From positions 26,605 through 90,604 of the forward strand of contig CALVFL010000028.1 of NCBI GenBank assembly GCA_944326825.1: a stretch of 64,000 nt of DNA, given 5' to 3'. Below, piece by piece: positions 9,340-18,688 of this stretch. The first letter of the stretch is position 1; each line of letters opens with the position of its first letter. The translations under genes were made by a program, and so were the position numbers. The notes beneath the pieces were generated by a model, which saw only the letters and a list, made by a program, of their open reading frames with translations, made no database searches and was not told the origin of the DNA. Origin of the DNA: an uncultured Erysipelotrichaceae bacterium. GTDB lineage: Bacteria > Bacillota_I > Bacilli_A > Erysipelotrichales > Erysipelotrichaceae.

Positions 9340-10689
9340 ATGGCAAGATCGGCAAACATTACAGAAGGCTCCATCATCAAGCCTTTACTTTATTTTTTCT
9401 TCCCTATCTTACTGGGGACATTCTTTCAGCAGCTTTATAATACTGTCGATGCTTTGATCGTCGGCAATTTTCTTGGCAAAGAGGCTTTAGCGGCTGTCGG
9501 CGGGACTACTTCCACCTATTTAAACCTCTTTGTCGGTTTCTTTGTCGGGTTATCAAGCGGCGTCACTGTTTTGATATCGCAATACTATGGCTCAAACAAC
9601 TATGAAAAGATCTCTAAGACTGTGCATACCGCTATTACTTTAGCTATCGTCATCGGCATCTTTTTAAGTATCGTCGGGATCATGACGGCCCGCTCTTCTT
9701 TGATCTTTTTAAATGTTCCCTATCAGATCTTGGACATGTCGCTTGATTATATCAATATCTATTTTGTCGGATTGTTTGTCATGTTAGTTTACAATATGGG
9801 CTGTGCTATCCTAAGAGCAGTCGGCGATTCCAAACATCCGCTTTACTTTCTGATCGTTTCCTGCATCATCAATATCATCTTAGACATCCTGTTTGTCTAT
9901 AATTTCAACATGGGTGTCAAAGGAGCGGCAATCGCTACCGTCATCGCTCAAGTTGCAGCGGCTGCTCTTGTCATCATGTCGCTTCATCGCAGTGAAGATG
10001 CTTTGCGCTTCAGGTTCAAAGAACTGCACTTAGACTTAAGCATCGCTAAAAACATCTTTCTGATCGGTTTTCCAGCCGCCATAGAATCAGTACTTTATAC
10101 GATCTCTAACCTTGTCATTGCCACTAAGATCAATGATTTTGGGGTCGATGTCATCGCTGCCAATACGGCTTATGGCAAGATCGATGCCATCTTCTGGATG
10201 ACTTTGCAGGCTTTCAGTATCTCTATTACGACCTTTGTCGGCCAAAACTTCGGTGCCGGAAGACTGGACAGAGTCAAAAAAGGCATCAATCGCTGGTTTG
10301 GCATCTCGATGCTGACATCCGTCATCTTTTCGATCCTGATGTGTGTCTTCTCAGCCCCTTTGCTGGCCATCTTCAACTCTGATCCGGGTGTTATTGCCAT
10401 TGGCCAGAATATCGTCTTATGGATCGCTCCTTTCTGGTTTACCTATGTACCTATCGAACTTATCTCCGGTTCTTTAAGAGGTATGGGCAACACGCTAGTC
10501 CCGACAGTCGTAACAGCTGTAGGCATCATCGGCTTAAGACTTGGCTGGATCTTCTTGATGCCTGATCTTGATCTGCATTTGATCTTCATGGTCTATCCGG
10601 TAACCTGGAGCGTTACTTCTCTTATCCTTTTAGTCTATTACTATTCAGGACTCTATCAAAAAAATACCATCAATTTAGTCAGCAAGTGA
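9340..10689 (+). CDS. MATE-family multidrug/sodium antiporter
   Basis: A 449-residue polytopic membrane protein with about 12 hydrophobic segments and the MATE signature near its start (PILLGTFFQQLYNTVDALIVG, followed by GKEALAAVGGT). A second copy of the fold begins around residue 235 (FPAAIESVLYTISNLVIA). Such proteins expel cationic drugs or metabolites using Na+ or H+; the substrate cannot be read here. It has its own promoter and a strong AGGAGGGG. It converges on the PHP phosphatase gene, and their 3' ends overlap by 15 bp. It is not closely similar to the second MATE gene at 21712. Confidence 0.93.
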   Translation: MARSANITEGSIIKPLLYFFFPILLGTFFQQLYNTVDALIVGNFLGKEALAAVGGTTSTYLNLFVGFFVGLSSGVTVLISQYYGSNNYEKISKTVHTAITLAIVIGIFLSIVGIMTARSSLIFLNVPYQILDMSLDYINIYFVGLFVMLVYNMGCAILRAVGDSKHPLYFLIVSCIINIILDILFVYNFNMGVKGAAIATVIAQVAAAALVIMSLHRSEDALRFRFKELHLDLSIAKNIFLIGFPAAIESVLYTISNLVIATKINDFGVDVIAANTAYGKIDAIFWMTLQAFSISITTFVGQNFGAGRLDRVKKGINRWFGISMLTSVIFSILMCVFSAPLLAIFNSDPGVIAIGQNIVLWIAPFWFTYVPIELISGSLRGMGNTLVPTVVTAVGIIGLRLGWIFLMPDLDLHLIFMVYPVTWSVTSLILLVYYYSGLYQKNTINLVSK

Positions 10690-10703
10690 CCTGAATGATG
10701 GTA
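10665..10703 (-). terminator. Terminator of the PHP gene embedded in the MATE 3' end
   Basis: TACCATCA / TGATGGTA arms with a small inner GTCA/TGAC stem. On the minus strand it is followed by a run of seven T. It lies across the overlapping stop codons of the two convergent genes. Confidence 0.6.
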
Positions 10704-11505
10704 TCATCTTGTCATAGATGCAGAATGTTTCATAGCCAAGACTTTTTAAAAGGACTTGGCTTTCTTTTATATAAGCCCCCAGATGTTCTTTTTTATGAGA
10801 ATCAGAACCGATGGTAATGATCTTGCCGCCGAGGTCTTTATATAATTTTAAGACCTTTAAAGATGGGGTCGTATCTTTAAGACTATAGCGATGATAAGAA
10901 GTATTGAATTCGATGCCTTTATCATCTTTGATCACCACTTTTAAAATCTCAGCGATCTGATCTTCGATCTTTTCAAAAGGATATGCACCTAAGGGATCAT
11001 AACGGTTCAAGAGATCCAAATGAGCCAAAACACTGTAGTCATGATATTTAGTAACGATATTATAAAGTTCCTGATAATATAATTCGTTATACTCTTTTTG
11101 CGAGCGTCCTTTCATAAAATCACCGGTATGAAACTCCTTGTCTTCGATCTGATGGATCGAAAGCAAAACAAAATCCAAAGGACAGCTTTTAAATAGTTGC
11201 TCGTAGTCAGTGATCGTATGAGTCTGTATGCCAAACTCCAGGCCTTTTTTGATGGTTATATCCTTTTGATATTTTAAAGATAACTGCTCCAGAGTCTTAA
11301 AATAAAGCGGATAATCAACATTGTAGATCACGTCCTTTTTATCGATAGGACCATGATCTTCCTTGACACCGTAATCAACATGATCACAAAAACAGATCTC
11401 ATCAAGACCAAGGTTAACGGCATCTTTGATGACATCTTCCATATCGTAAACAGAATCATCACTGAAATGTGAATGAACGTGATAATCAGCTAACATATCG
11501 CTCAT
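10675..11505 (-). CDS. PHP-domain phosphatase, histidinol-phosphatase (HisJ/HisK) type
   Basis: All PHP metal motifs are present: DYHVHSHFSDDS (about residues 7-18), FCDHVDYG, the SIHQIE segment, LAHLDLLNRYD and GSDSHKKEHLG near the end. They match the HisJ family (276 residues, normal), which hydrolyses histidinol phosphate or related phosphate monoesters in the cytoplasm. No other his genes are nearby, so the natural substrate is uncertain. Neither candidate ATG (11505 or 11496) has a Shine-Dalgarno. The first lies immediately after the T-run of the yebC terminator. The HxH motif requires one of these two starts. Confidence 0.88.
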   Translation of the reverse strand: MSDMLADYHVHSHFSDDSVYDMEDVIKDAVNLGLDEICFCDHVDYGVKEDHGPIDKKDVIYNVDYPLYFKTLEQLSLKYQKDITIKKGLEFGIQTHTITDYEQLFKSCPLDFVLLSIHQIEDKEFHTGDFMKGRSQKEYNELYYQELYNIVTKYHDYSVLAHLDLLNRYDPLGAYPFEKIEDQIAEILKVVIKDDKGIEFNTSYHRYSLKDTTPSLKVLKLYKDLGGKIITIGSDSHKKEHLGAYIKESQVLLKSLGYETFCIYDKMIPSFRSLAD

Positions 11506-11512
11506 TTAAAAA

Positions 11513-11534
11513 AATATCGGAATCATCCGATATT
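11513..11534 (-). terminator. Rho-independent terminator of yebC
   Basis: Perfect nine-base-pair stem (AATATCGGA / TCCGATATT) with a four-base loop and a run of seven T on the minus strand. The first arm overlaps the yebC stop codon. Confidence 0.85.
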
Positions 11535-12252
11535 ATTCAGTAACATTGTGGAATACTTCCTGTACATCATCGACTTCATCAAGAAGCGTCAGCAGACGAT
11601 TCCACATCTCTTTATCCTGAGGATCATCTAATGTTACATATTCGTGCGGAAGCATCTTGATCGCACAGACGCTGAATTCGATATTCGGCAGCATCGCCTC
11701 GATCGTTTCCTGAGCTTTGTGCAGATCGCTAGGATCAGTATAAACAGTCATCGTACCATCTTCAACTTCAATATCCGATACATTGACATCGGCAGTGATA
11801 AGTTCTTCAAGCATCTTGTCTTCATCATCATAGTCAAAAGATAAGACGCCCAGATTATCATAGTTGAAAGATACTGAACCTTTGACACCTAGCTTGCAAT
11901 GAGCCTTGTTGAAGCAGGAATTCATTGCCGCAACCGTACGGTTGGAATTATCAGTCAAACAGTCGATAATGATCGTTGCCCCTTTTGGACCGATGCCCTC
12001 ATAGCGCAAAGAATCATAATTTTCATTTGAACCGCCCTTGGCCTTTTCAATAGCTCTTTTGATCACGTCAGCCGGTACCTGGTTGGCCTTGGCTTCAGCG
12101 ATCTTTCTTTTTAAAGTCAAATTCATATCCGGATCAGGAACTCCGCTTTTAGCGGCGATGTATAATTCCTTTCCGTATCTTGAATATAATTTCGATTTCA
12201 TGGCTGCTGTTTTTGCCATAGCAGCTGCTCGTACTTCATGTGCTCTTCCCAT
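11533..12252 (-). CDS. yebC: YebC/TACO1-family probable transcriptional or translational regulator
   Basis: A clear YebC protein of 239 residues beginning MGRAHEVRAAAMAKTAAMKS, with GKELYIAAKSG, DPDMNLTLKRKIAEAKANQVP and the later acidic domain GVKGSVSFNYDNLGVLSF. Family members have been described as DNA-binding regulators and, more recently, as factors that help ribosomes through proline stretches. Which applies here cannot be told. GGGAGGTG precedes the ATG, and a TATAAT box lies about 25 bases upstream. It ends in a strong terminator, so it is probably a single-gene unit. Confidence 0.95.
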   Translation of the reverse strand: MGRAHEVRAAAMAKTAAMKSKLYSRYGKELYIAAKSGVPDPDMNLTLKRKIAEAKANQVPADVIKRAIEKAKGGSNENYDSLRYEGIGPKGATIIIDCLTDNSNRTVAAMNSCFNKAHCKLGVKGSVSFNYDNLGVLSFDYDDEDKMLEELITADVNVSDIEVEDGTMTVYTDPSDLHKAQETIEAMLPNIEFSVCAIKMLPHEYVTLDDPQDKEMWNRLLTLLDEVDDVQEVFHNVTE

Positions 12253-12296
12253 TTATTTTCACCTCCCAAACATTATACTACAAAGCATAGCAAATT

Positions 12297-12322
12297 AAAA
12301 TGTGCTTTTTCAAGCACATTTT
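12297..12322 (-). terminator. Hairpin terminator of ptsI
   Basis: Eleven-base-pair stem (AAAATGTGCTT / AAGCACATTTT) with a four-base loop, 22 bases beyond the ptsI stop codon and close to the yebC promoter. T-rich sequence follows on both strands. Confidence 0.75.
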
Positions 12323-12343
12323 AAGTTTATTTTAATATTCAAA

Positions 12344-14050
12344 TTATTTGGCAAGTTTACTTTTGACCAGTTCGATGACTTCTTCACAGGTTTCTTTCTG
12401 TAAAGCTTCATCAGCCAAAGTTTCCATTTCTTTTTTAGAAAGAGAAGTGATCATCTTGCGGGCCGGCAGAATGCTCGAAGCACTCATTGAGAATTCATCA
12501 AGTCCAAGACCCAAAAGCACTGGAGCGGCTAAAGTATCGCCAGCCATCTCGCCGCACATACCGCACCATCTGCCGTATTTGTGCGCACCATCGATAGCAC
12601 TCTTGATAAGTCTTAATACAGACGGATTAAGCGGCTGATAGAGATATGATACCTTTTCAGACATACGGTCAGCAGCCATTGAATACTGGATGAGATCGTT
12701 GGTTCCGATAGAGAAGAAATCGGCATATTTAGCAAACTGTTCAGCTAAGACAGCAGCAGCCGGAATCTCGACCATCATACCGACTTCGATATCGTCGCTG
12801 ACCTTAACGCCTTCGCTTACCAATTTAGCTTTTTCTTCTTCATAAACGCCCTTGGCTTCTTTGAACTCATTGATCGTAGCGATCATCGGGAACATGATAG
12901 CCAGTTTGCCATAGACTGAAGCTCTTAATAAAGCTCTTAGCTGAGTGCGGAAAATATCCTTGCGGTCAAGACATAAACGGATAGCACGATAACCTAGAAA
13001 CGGGTTCATCTCTTGCGGGAATTCAAAGTAGTTAAGACGTTTATCGCCGCCGATATCTAAAGTTCTGACTACAACTTTCTTGCCCTTCATGCCTTCAAGC
13101 ACAGCTTTATAAGCTTCAAACTGTTCGTCTTCGCTTGGGAAATCTTCAGTAGAATCCATATATAAGAATTCTGTACGGTAAAGACCAACAGCTTCTCCGC
13201 CGTTATTTACGACACCTTCAACATCTTTCGGTGTACCGATATTGCCGGCAACATCTACCCGATGGCCATCCAAAGTAACTGTCGGTTTATCGATCAATAC
13301 TTTTAAAGCTTCTTTTTCTTTGAGATATTCATCACGTTTAACTTCATAAGTCTTGATCTCTTCTTCGCTTGGATTAACGATGACTTTACCATCCAATGCA
13401 TCTAAGATCAGCATATCGCCGTTTTTGACTTCACTCATCAGATCTTTGACACCTACAACAGCCGGTATCTCCAAAGATCTTGCCATGATGGCAGAATGAG
13501 AGGTTCTGCCGCCGATCTCAGTCGTAAAGCCTAAAGTATAGTTCTTGTTTAACTGAGCGGTATCAGAAGGAGTCAGGTCATGAGCGACGATAACGACTTC
13601 TTCATCGATGGCAGTAAGATCAGGAATGCTTAAACCTAAGATATTGCACAAAAGACGATAACTGACATCCTTGACATCAGCTGCTCTTTCTTTAAAGTAA
13701 GCATCGCCCATTCCTTCAAACATGGCGATCATATTGTCAGATACGGTCTTGGTAGAAACATCGGCATTGTTTCCTTCTTTGATCATGCCTTCGATCTGAG
13801 AGCGAAGTTCCGGGTCGTTGGCCATCATGAGATGAGCATCAAAGATAGCTAATTCATCTTCAGAAAGATTGCTTTCAGCTCTCTTTTTGACATTTTCAAT
13901 ATCAGCAATCGTCTTTTGGATCGCTTTATCAAAAATAGCTAATTCATCTTCAACAGTACCCTTTTCTTCTTTCATTACGATCTGGGGCTGTTCCAGCTTG
14001 TAAGCCTTACCAATAGCTACACCGCTGGAAGCTGCAATTCCTTTTAACAT
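12344..14050 (-). CDS. ptsI: Phosphoenolpyruvate-protein phosphotransferase (PTS enzyme I)
   Basis: Transfers phosphate from PEP to HPr, driving sugar uptake by the phosphotransferase system. The phospho-histidine motif [12 protein letters not shown] lies near residue 188. The PEP-binding barrel carries [32 protein letters not shown] and the C-terminal CGEMAGD. I start it at [17 protein letters not shown] (14050), with AAAGGAG nine bases upstream, giving 568 residues, normal for the family. The longer ORF start 16 codons earlier is not supported. The HPr gene is not adjacent. A well-formed promoter lies at 14113-14141. Confidence 0.97.
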   Translation of the reverse strand: MLKGIAASSGVAIGKAYKLEQPQIVMKEEKGTVEDELAIFDKAIQKTIADIENVKKRAESNLSEDELAIFDAHLMMANDPELRSQIEGMIKEGNNADVSTKTVSDNMIAMFEGMGDAYFKERAADVKDVSYRLLCNILGLSIPDLTAIDEEVVIVAHDLTPSDTAQLNKNYTLGFTTEIGGRTSHSAIMARSLEIPAVVGVKDLMSEVKNGDMLILDALDGKVIVNPSEEEIKTYEVKRDEYLKEKEALKVLIDKPTVTLDGHRVDVAGNIGTPKDVEGVVNNGGEAVGLYRTEFLYMDSTEDFPSEDEQFEAYKAVLEGMKGKKVVVRTLDIGGDKRLNYFEFPQEMNPFLGYRAIRLCLDRKDIFRTQLRALLRASVYGKLAIMFPMIATINEFKEAKGVYEEEKAKLVSEGVKVSDDIEVGMMVEIPAAAVLAEQFAKYADFFSIGTNDLIQYSMAADRMSEKVSYLYQPLNPSVLRLIKSAIDGAHKYGRWCGMCGEMAGDTLAAPVLLGLGLDEFSMSASSILPARKMITSLSKKEMETLADEALQKETCEEVIELVKSKLAK

Positions 14051-14112
14051 TTTCTCTTTCTCCTTTGAATATATTAAATTACTTTCTGCACATACCATTG
14101 TGCTCTAAGATA

Positions 14113-14141
14113 ATTTTACTCTTAATAAACGATTTATTCAA
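14113..14141 (-). promoter_or_regulatory. Predicted ptsI promoter
   Basis: Minus strand: -35 TTGAAT (14141-14136), exactly 17 bases, -10 TAAAAT (14118-14113). No obvious CcpA-type cre palindrome was noticed around it. Confidence 0.6.
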
Positions 14142-14161
14142 TAAAAGAAATCAACCAAAAA

Positions 14162-14176
14162 GACCACCCTTTGATC
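14162..14176 (-). terminator. Weak terminator after the hydrolase gene
   Basis: Five-pair stem (GATCA / TGGTC, one wobble) with a five-base loop, followed by TTTTT on the minus strand, 46 bases beyond the hydrolase stop. Confidence 0.4.
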
Positions 14177-14221
14177 GTAAGACTGTATTAAACTTGATAT
14201 CAACTATGAGTTAAAGACAAA

Positions 14222-14863
14222 CTAAAGTGAAAGACCGGAATGCTGTTTCCAAAAAGCACCCAAAACATCAGCCAGTTCAATGGGCTTATCTATGTTTACT
14301 TCATGTCCTGCCTCTTTGATAATGGCAAGTTCGCTGTTTTTGATCGCTTCATGAAAACGTCCGGCACTTTTCAGGTTTGCTTTATCGTTTGCCCCGCAAA
14401 GGATAAGAGCGGGACATTTCAGCAATGCAGCCGACTTCATAAAATCAAGTTTAGCCACAGAAGTACTCAAGCGAATAAAGTCTTTCTTGGCTACCCCAAG
14501 GTCCTTAAAGGCCGTTTTAGGCATCAGATGAAACAAGAGATTCTGCAAGGCAAGCAAACCTTTAGGTATCTCAAAGGGTGTTCCGATCAAGACCAGACTG
14601 TTTATGCTTTGCGGGTGCTCTAAAGCATAATTAAGGGCCAAAAGACCGCCAAGTGAAAGACCGCAAAGATTTAATTGATCGCTATAAGATGTACATTGCC
14701 TGTTAAAAGAGTGATAAAGAGTGTTATAGTCTAACGCTTGATCTTTAGAAAGATCAAAGAGATCAGGTGCGATCGAGAAGATCCCTTTTGCCGATAGTTC
14801 TTTTATGACTATGTTCCAGTCCTTGTCGTTTTGACCCAAGCCATGAATCAATATGTTTTTCAT
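14222..14863 (-). CDS. Alpha/beta-fold hydrolase
   Basis: Small soluble esterase-like protein (213 residues). It has the oxyanion-hole HGLGQNDKDW near the N-terminus, the nucleophile elbow CGLSLGGLLALNYA (Ser about residue 77), a probable catalytic Asp in LCGANDKANL, and the catalytic His in EAGHEVNIDKP. The substrate is unknown; the layout resembles the BioH/MenH-like group. The start at MKNILIHGLG (14863) has GGAGG nine bases upstream and replaces a 21-codon-longer reading. It appears to be a one-gene unit between hairpins. Confidence 0.88.
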   Translation of the reverse strand: MKNILIHGLGQNDKDWNIVIKELSAKGIFSIAPDLFDLSKDQALDYNTLYHSFNRQCTSYSDQLNLCGLSLGGLLALNYALEHPQSINSLVLIGTPFEIPKGLLALQNLLFHLMPKTAFKDLGVAKKDFIRLSTSVAKLDFMKSAALLKCPALILCGANDKANLKSAGRFHEAIKNSELAIIKEAGHEVNIDKPIELADVLGAFWKQHSGLSL

Positions 14864-14952
14864 AAGCCGTTGCCTCCTTTCGTAGATACTGGTTTTAAAC
14901 CTTGAATCATTGCACTTACCATACATCCGATTCTATTGTGTTTAAGATAAAG

Positions 14953-14969
14953 CCTCCTCAAACGAGGAG
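14953..14969. terminator. Symmetric hairpin after the small basic protein gene
   Basis: CTCCTC / GAGGAG stem with an AAAC loop. The better T-run (TTTTT) is on the plus strand, where no gene ends; on the minus strand it is followed by CTTTA. It probably still acts after the gene ending at 14975. Confidence 0.5.
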
Positions 14970-14974
14970 ACTTT

Positions 14975-15280
14975 TTAAAGTTCTAAGATTCTTAAAAACT
15001 CTTTGTGAGCAAATTTACGTCTGACTTTAAAAGCGGATGGGGAATAATACTCCAAATACCATTTTCCCCTTTTACCTAATACGACTTCGTTATAGATGAT
15101 GAATTTTTCACGTTCGTGCAAGAATTTGATCGCATCATCGATCTGAGCGATCGTATCTTTGCAGATCTCCAAGTCGCAAGCGGAGTAGTGTTTAAATCCA
15201 AGTTCTTCGTTACGCAGTTTCTTGGAAGAATCTCTGTAACTGGAAGTCAATATATCAATCTTCTTTTGGTCGGATAACAC
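14975..15280 (-). CDS. Small protein of unknown function with a sigma-like helical C-terminus
   Basis: 101 residues, rich in charged helix-forming stretches. The C-terminal third (FIIYNEVVLGKRGKWYLEYYSP, then SAFKVRRKFAHKEFLRIL) resembles the small helix-turn-helix tails seen in Mg296-like and phage ArpU-like proteins, where an aromatic YYS/T motif precedes a basic recognition helix. That resemblance is my own pattern impression, and no function is assigned. The start codon is GTG with AGGAGAGGG five bases upstream. The gene directly follows hpf and may be in one transcript with it and the DUF2779 gene. Confidence 0.7.
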   Translation of the reverse strand: MLSDQKKIDILTSSYRDSSKKLRNEELGFKHYSACDLEICKDTIAQIDDAIKFLHEREKFIIYNEVVLGKRGKWYLEYYSPSAFKVRRKFAHKEFLRILEL

Positions 15281-15330
15281 GTTTTCCCTCTCCTTTCTAT
15301 CTTCAACTTTTGAAGGAAGAAAGAAAAATA

Positions 15331-15858
15331 TTATTCATCTACTTCGATAAGTCCGTAATTGCCGTCAAAACGTTTATAGACGACCGCCATCTTTTCTGCA
15401 TCGACATCACGATAAATGAAGAATGAATGTGACAACATCTCCATGCGCATAATGGCTTCATCAAGAGTCATCTCTTCAGCATCAATGACTTTAGTTCTGA
15501 CTAAGACATCTTTAGCAGAGTTTTCCTTACCTTCATCGACAAAAGTTTCAGCCAATGAATCCTTGTGCCTTCTTGACAAACGGGTCTTCTGACGACGGAT
15601 CTGATCTTCCAGTTTGTCTATCGCCAGATCAACAGCTGCATAAAAATCTTCATGCATCACCTCGGCACGTAAAATACCCACTTTACTTGGAATGGTGATC
15701 TCCACTTTTTGAGCGGTAGGATAGACTTTGGCCACCACTCTGGCTGTCGTATTCTCATCGATCAAAAGATACTTATTGAGAAATGACAGTTTGGTTTCGA
15801 TGCGATGCCTCATCCCTTCCGTAATCTCAACATTGTCACCATATATTTCGAATTTCAT
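15331..15858 (-). CDS. hpf: Ribosome hibernation promoting factor, long form
   Basis: Stabilises inactive 100S ribosome dimers in stationary phase. The N-terminal S30AE/YfiA domain (KFEIYGDNVEITEGMRHRIE to about residue 100) binds the small subunit. After a linker, the C-terminal dimerisation domain is present (MTLDEAIMRMEMLSHSFFIY, then YKRFDGNYGLIE). This two-domain, 175-residue form is the usual one in Gram-positive bacteria. GGAGG lies nine bases upstream. The ATG overlaps the stop of the DUF2779 gene as ATGA, so expression is coupled to it. Confidence 0.96.
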   Translation of the reverse strand: MKFEIYGDNVEITEGMRHRIETKLSFLNKYLLIDENTTARVVAKVYPTAQKVEITIPSKVGILRAEVMHEDFYAAVDLAIDKLEDQIRRQKTRLSRRHKDSLAETFVDEGKENSAKDVLVRTKVIDAEEMTLDEAIMRMEMLSHSFFIYRDVDAEKMAVVYKRFDGNYGLIEVDE

Positions 15859-17348
15859 AATCTTGTTCCTCCTTTCGAAACAGGTTTATCACACAGGTCT
15901 TTCAACCAGCAATATATCAAGACCAGAGAATATGTATCCATTGCACAGTATTGGCGCAATTCATCACTTACTTTAAGAGTATCGACAGTTTCCAGATCTT
16001 TATCAAGATCACGCCACTCATAAACAGCTCCCATGCCGTTATGGATCGCCATCTCATCATAACTCAGGGAAGAAACGACTTTCAATAACGACTTCACCGA
16101 ATAATTGCCGGCCATCTTTATATCATAGACCAGTCCGTTTACAAACGGGTAAGCCAGATCATAAGTCCTGGATATCACATCGGCAAGCTCTTCCTTATAT
16201 TGAGGAAACTGTTCACCAAGTTCTTTTAGTCTTAGGATCTCGGCTCCTTTAGCATTATAAGCCACTACTTTGGCATCCTTAGGTATATCCTTAAGCAAAG
16301 ACCTGATGAATTCTTCCCGGCAATCTTTGACCCCTAAAAAATCATGATGGATCAGGCTGCCGTCCTTATTTAAGATGTGTACCGAATATTCAAAACAGAC
16401 CACATCATAAGGTTTAAGTCCGCTAAAAGGCGGTATCAGATAGCGTTCCCACTCAAAATCGATAAAGGCGATACGCTCCCCTTTCAGATCCTCTAGCCAT
16501 CTTTTTAAAGGATAACGATCATAGAATAAACCTCCCAAACGATCAGCCATGATCTGAGCATATTGAACTTTAGTACCTTCAAGAAGAGATGTATCAACAT
16601 CTTTTAAAGTTTTAATGCCCTTTTGATACATCAGATACTTATAGCGGGAAGAAACTAAAGTGAGGATGGAATCATCTTCATATCTTTCATCTTTGAAGCA
16701 TTCCCCATAATAACTGCATAGACCTCTTCCTTTGCAGGCATGACTTTTGATCGGTCTTATATCCTCAGCTTTAAGAGTATCCATCTTCAAAAGAGTTTCC
16801 TTTAGATCAAAGGATTCGGCTTTGATCATTTCGTAAGCCGATAGTTCACTTCTCTCTTTATCCTTTTTCAAAAGATGATCATCAACGATAAAGAGCTTTT
16901 GAACATCTAAATCAGCACCTCTTTCATATTCGCTGTTCAAATAGATGAAATAGACATCTTTGATCTTAAGACCAAGCTTTTCAATGACCCAAAGATGAGC
17001 GCTGTAATAGTTAAGATCGATCGATTGAGGATATAATCCCAAAAAGAAGAAATAGATCGCAAAACCATCTTTGACCTTTCTTAAAAGCGGCAGTTTTATC
17101 CTTAAGTTCGCATATTCAAAGCGGGGTTTGATAAACCATTCATACTGTTCAAGATATTCGAATACTCTTGCTGGATCATCTCCTTTTTGTCCTTGGTAGT
17201 GATCTTTGATATCAAATCTTTTGATCAAAAGATCGCTTAAGGTTTCATCATTTCTTAAAAACGGCTGATAATCTTCTTTTCTATTTAAAGACAGATAATA
17301 TAATCTTTTGCACTTGTTAAACTTTTTAATATCAGAAACGTGATACAT
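15855..17348 (-). CDS. DUF2779-type protein: Cas4-like/PD-(D/E)XK plus DEDD-nuclease-like domains
   Basis: 497 residues. The N-terminal half begins HVSDIKKFNKCKRLYY, the usual start of RecB/Cas4-type nuclease domains. It carries a Cys cluster, CKGRGLCSYYGECF, near residue 210 that could hold an Fe-S cluster with Cys13. The C-terminal half has the exonuclease-like IAFIDFEWE (first acidic pair), VVAYNAKGAEI and YCAMDTYSL. This matches the DUF2779 family, whose cellular role is unknown to me. It overlaps hpf by 4 bp, a link worth noting because hpf is a stress gene. TATAAT lies 14 bases before the ATG, and there is no good Shine-Dalgarno. Confidence 0.75.
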   Translation of the reverse strand: MYHVSDIKKFNKCKRLYYLSLNRKEDYQPFLRNDETLSDLLIKRFDIKDHYQGQKGDDPARVFEYLEQYEWFIKPRFEYANLRIKLPLLRKVKDGFAIYFFFLGLYPQSIDLNYYSAHLWVIEKLGLKIKDVYFIYLNSEYERGADLDVQKLFIVDDHLLKKDKERSELSAYEMIKAESFDLKETLLKMDTLKAEDIRPIKSHACKGRGLCSYYGECFKDERYEDDSILTLVSSRYKYLMYQKGIKTLKDVDTSLLEGTKVQYAQIMADRLGGLFYDRYPLKRWLEDLKGERIAFIDFEWERYLIPPFSGLKPYDVVCFEYSVHILNKDGSLIHHDFLGVKDCREEFIRSLLKDIPKDAKVVAYNAKGAEILRLKELGEQFPQYKEELADVISRTYDLAYPFVNGLVYDIKMAGNYSVKSLLKVVSSLSYDEMAIHNGMGAVYEWRDLDKDLETVDTLKVSDELRQYCAMDTYSLVLIYCWLKDLCDKPVSKGGTRL

Positions 17349-17408
17349 AACTTCTTACTAATATTATACATGATAATGTCCGGTTTTCCCAAAAATTCCA
17401 AAATAAAA

Positions 17409-17428
17409 GCACAGCTTTCAAGCTGTGC
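17409..17428 (-). terminator. Terminator of the M29 aminopeptidase gene
   Basis: Perfect nine-base-pair stem (GCACAGCTT / AAGCTGTGC) with a two-base loop, followed by TTTTATTTT on the minus strand. It is just beyond the aminopeptidase stop. Confidence 0.85.
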
Positions 17429-17437
17429 CCTGGTATT

Positions 17438-18676
17438 TTAGATAATGAAGTTGCCTTTTTCAAAGATCTTAACTTTTTTATCATCGTAGGTTTCACCAAC
17501 GATCTCCATGTCGCTGCTTCCAAACATGAAATCGACATGGATCAAAGAATTATTGCCGCCTTTAGCGTATAATTCCTCTTCGCTGAGTTCACTGCCGCCT
17601 TTTAAGTTTGTTGGATAGCAGGCTCCTAAAGCTAAATGACAAGAGGCATTCTCGTCAAAGAGCGTATCATAGAAAAGGATATTGAGATCAGAGATCGGCG
17701 AATTATGCGAGATCAAAGCTACTTCACCAAGTGATCTGGCCCCTTCATCGGTATCTAACATATTCTTTAAAACATCTTCATTGGTTTTGGCACTGAAATC
17801 GACTACTTTACCATCTTTAAAGGTTAGACGGAAATCCTCGATCAGTTTGCCATCATAAGCCAAAGGCTTGCTGGAAACGACAGTACCGTCGATGTGATAG
17901 CGATCAGGCATCGTAAAGACTTCTTCAGTCGGGATATTAGGATTGAACATACAATCATAACCACTGGCTCTATCAGCGCCGCCTTCCCAGACATGATCTT
18001 TAATAAGACCGACAGTCAGATCGGTACCTAATGAATTCTTGAAATGCAATGATCTGAAATTGTACTCGTTCAGTTTGGCTGAATGGGCCTTGATCTCCTT
18101 ATTGTGGTCATCCCAGGCTTTGATGACATCTTCATTCGCTTTGACTCTTGAAGTATATAAGATCGCTTCCCAAAGTTTTGCATAAGCTTCTTCATCATTT
18201 AGATCAGGAAAGACTTTCTTAGCCCATTTCAGATTAGGATAGGCAATGATCGACCATTGGCCGACATTGGACATCGTGTAGTATTGAAATTCCTTGTTGG
18301 CTTTCATCCGCTCTTTTCTTACGGCACTGATCTTTTCGGAATCGATGCCGTTTAAAAGATCGGGATCATCCGAAGATATGTTCAACATGCAGGCCTTATG
18401 TTCAATGATGTAGCGCATCTTGTCTTTTGACCATTCCGGCACTTCTTTTAAGACATCAGTATCGACATATTCATAATTCATACGGGTGATATCGCCATCC
18501 CGATAGTCGATCATTACTTTGCTGGCACCGGCTTTATAAGCCTCTTTAGTGCAAAGTCTGATCAGATCGTAAGCTTCAACCGGCCCTTGTATCAGAAGCA
18601 TCTGTCCTTTTTGAACATTGACGCCGACTCTTATCGCCAGTTTAGCATATTCTTCTAACAGTTTTTCATCAATCAT
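17438..18676 (-). CDS. Aminopeptidase, M29 family (AmpS/PepS type)
   Basis: Cytoplasmic metallo-aminopeptidase of 412 residues, the normal length. The N-terminus VGVNVQKGQMLLIQGPVEA is typical. Metal-site segments include MPDRYHIDGTV, LGEVALISHNSPISDL, the conserved ASCHLALGACYPTNL and the terminal HVDFMFGSSDMEIVG. It probably trims peptides brought in by importers such as the Opp/Ami system in this window. GAGGTAATAAAA precedes the ATG. A 12-base gap separates it from the upstream ROK gene, so rimO, ROK kinase and aminopeptidase may share a transcript that ends at the 17409-17428 terminator. Confidence 0.94.
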   Translation of the reverse strand: MIDEKLLEEYAKLAIRVGVNVQKGQMLLIQGPVEAYDLIRLCTKEAYKAGASKVMIDYRDGDITRMNYEYVDTDVLKEVPEWSKDKMRYIIEHKACMLNISSDDPDLLNGIDSEKISAVRKERMKANKEFQYYTMSNVGQWSIIAYPNLKWAKKVFPDLNDEEAYAKLWEAILYTSRVKANEDVIKAWDDHNKEIKAHSAKLNEYNFRSLHFKNSLGTDLTVGLIKDHVWEGGADRASGYDCMFNPNIPTEEVFTMPDRYHIDGTVVSSKPLAYDGKLIEDFRLTFKDGKVVDFSAKTNEDVLKNMLDTDEGARSLGEVALISHNSPISDLNILFYDTLFDENASCHLALGACYPTNLKGGSELSEEELYAKGGNNSLIHVDFMFGSSDMEIVGETYDDKKVKIFEKGNFII

Positions 18677-18688
18677 TTTTATTACCTC

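Noticed and set aside
15310..15330. Small hairpin (CTTCAA/TTGAAG) between hpf and the next gene
   Set aside because: Six base pairs and no T-run; it could be chance or a processing site, so it is not listed as a terminator.
15855..17348. Cas4-like N-terminus suggesting a CRISPR locus
   Set aside because: No cas1, cas2 or repeat array is nearby; the two-domain form belongs to the DUF2779 family.
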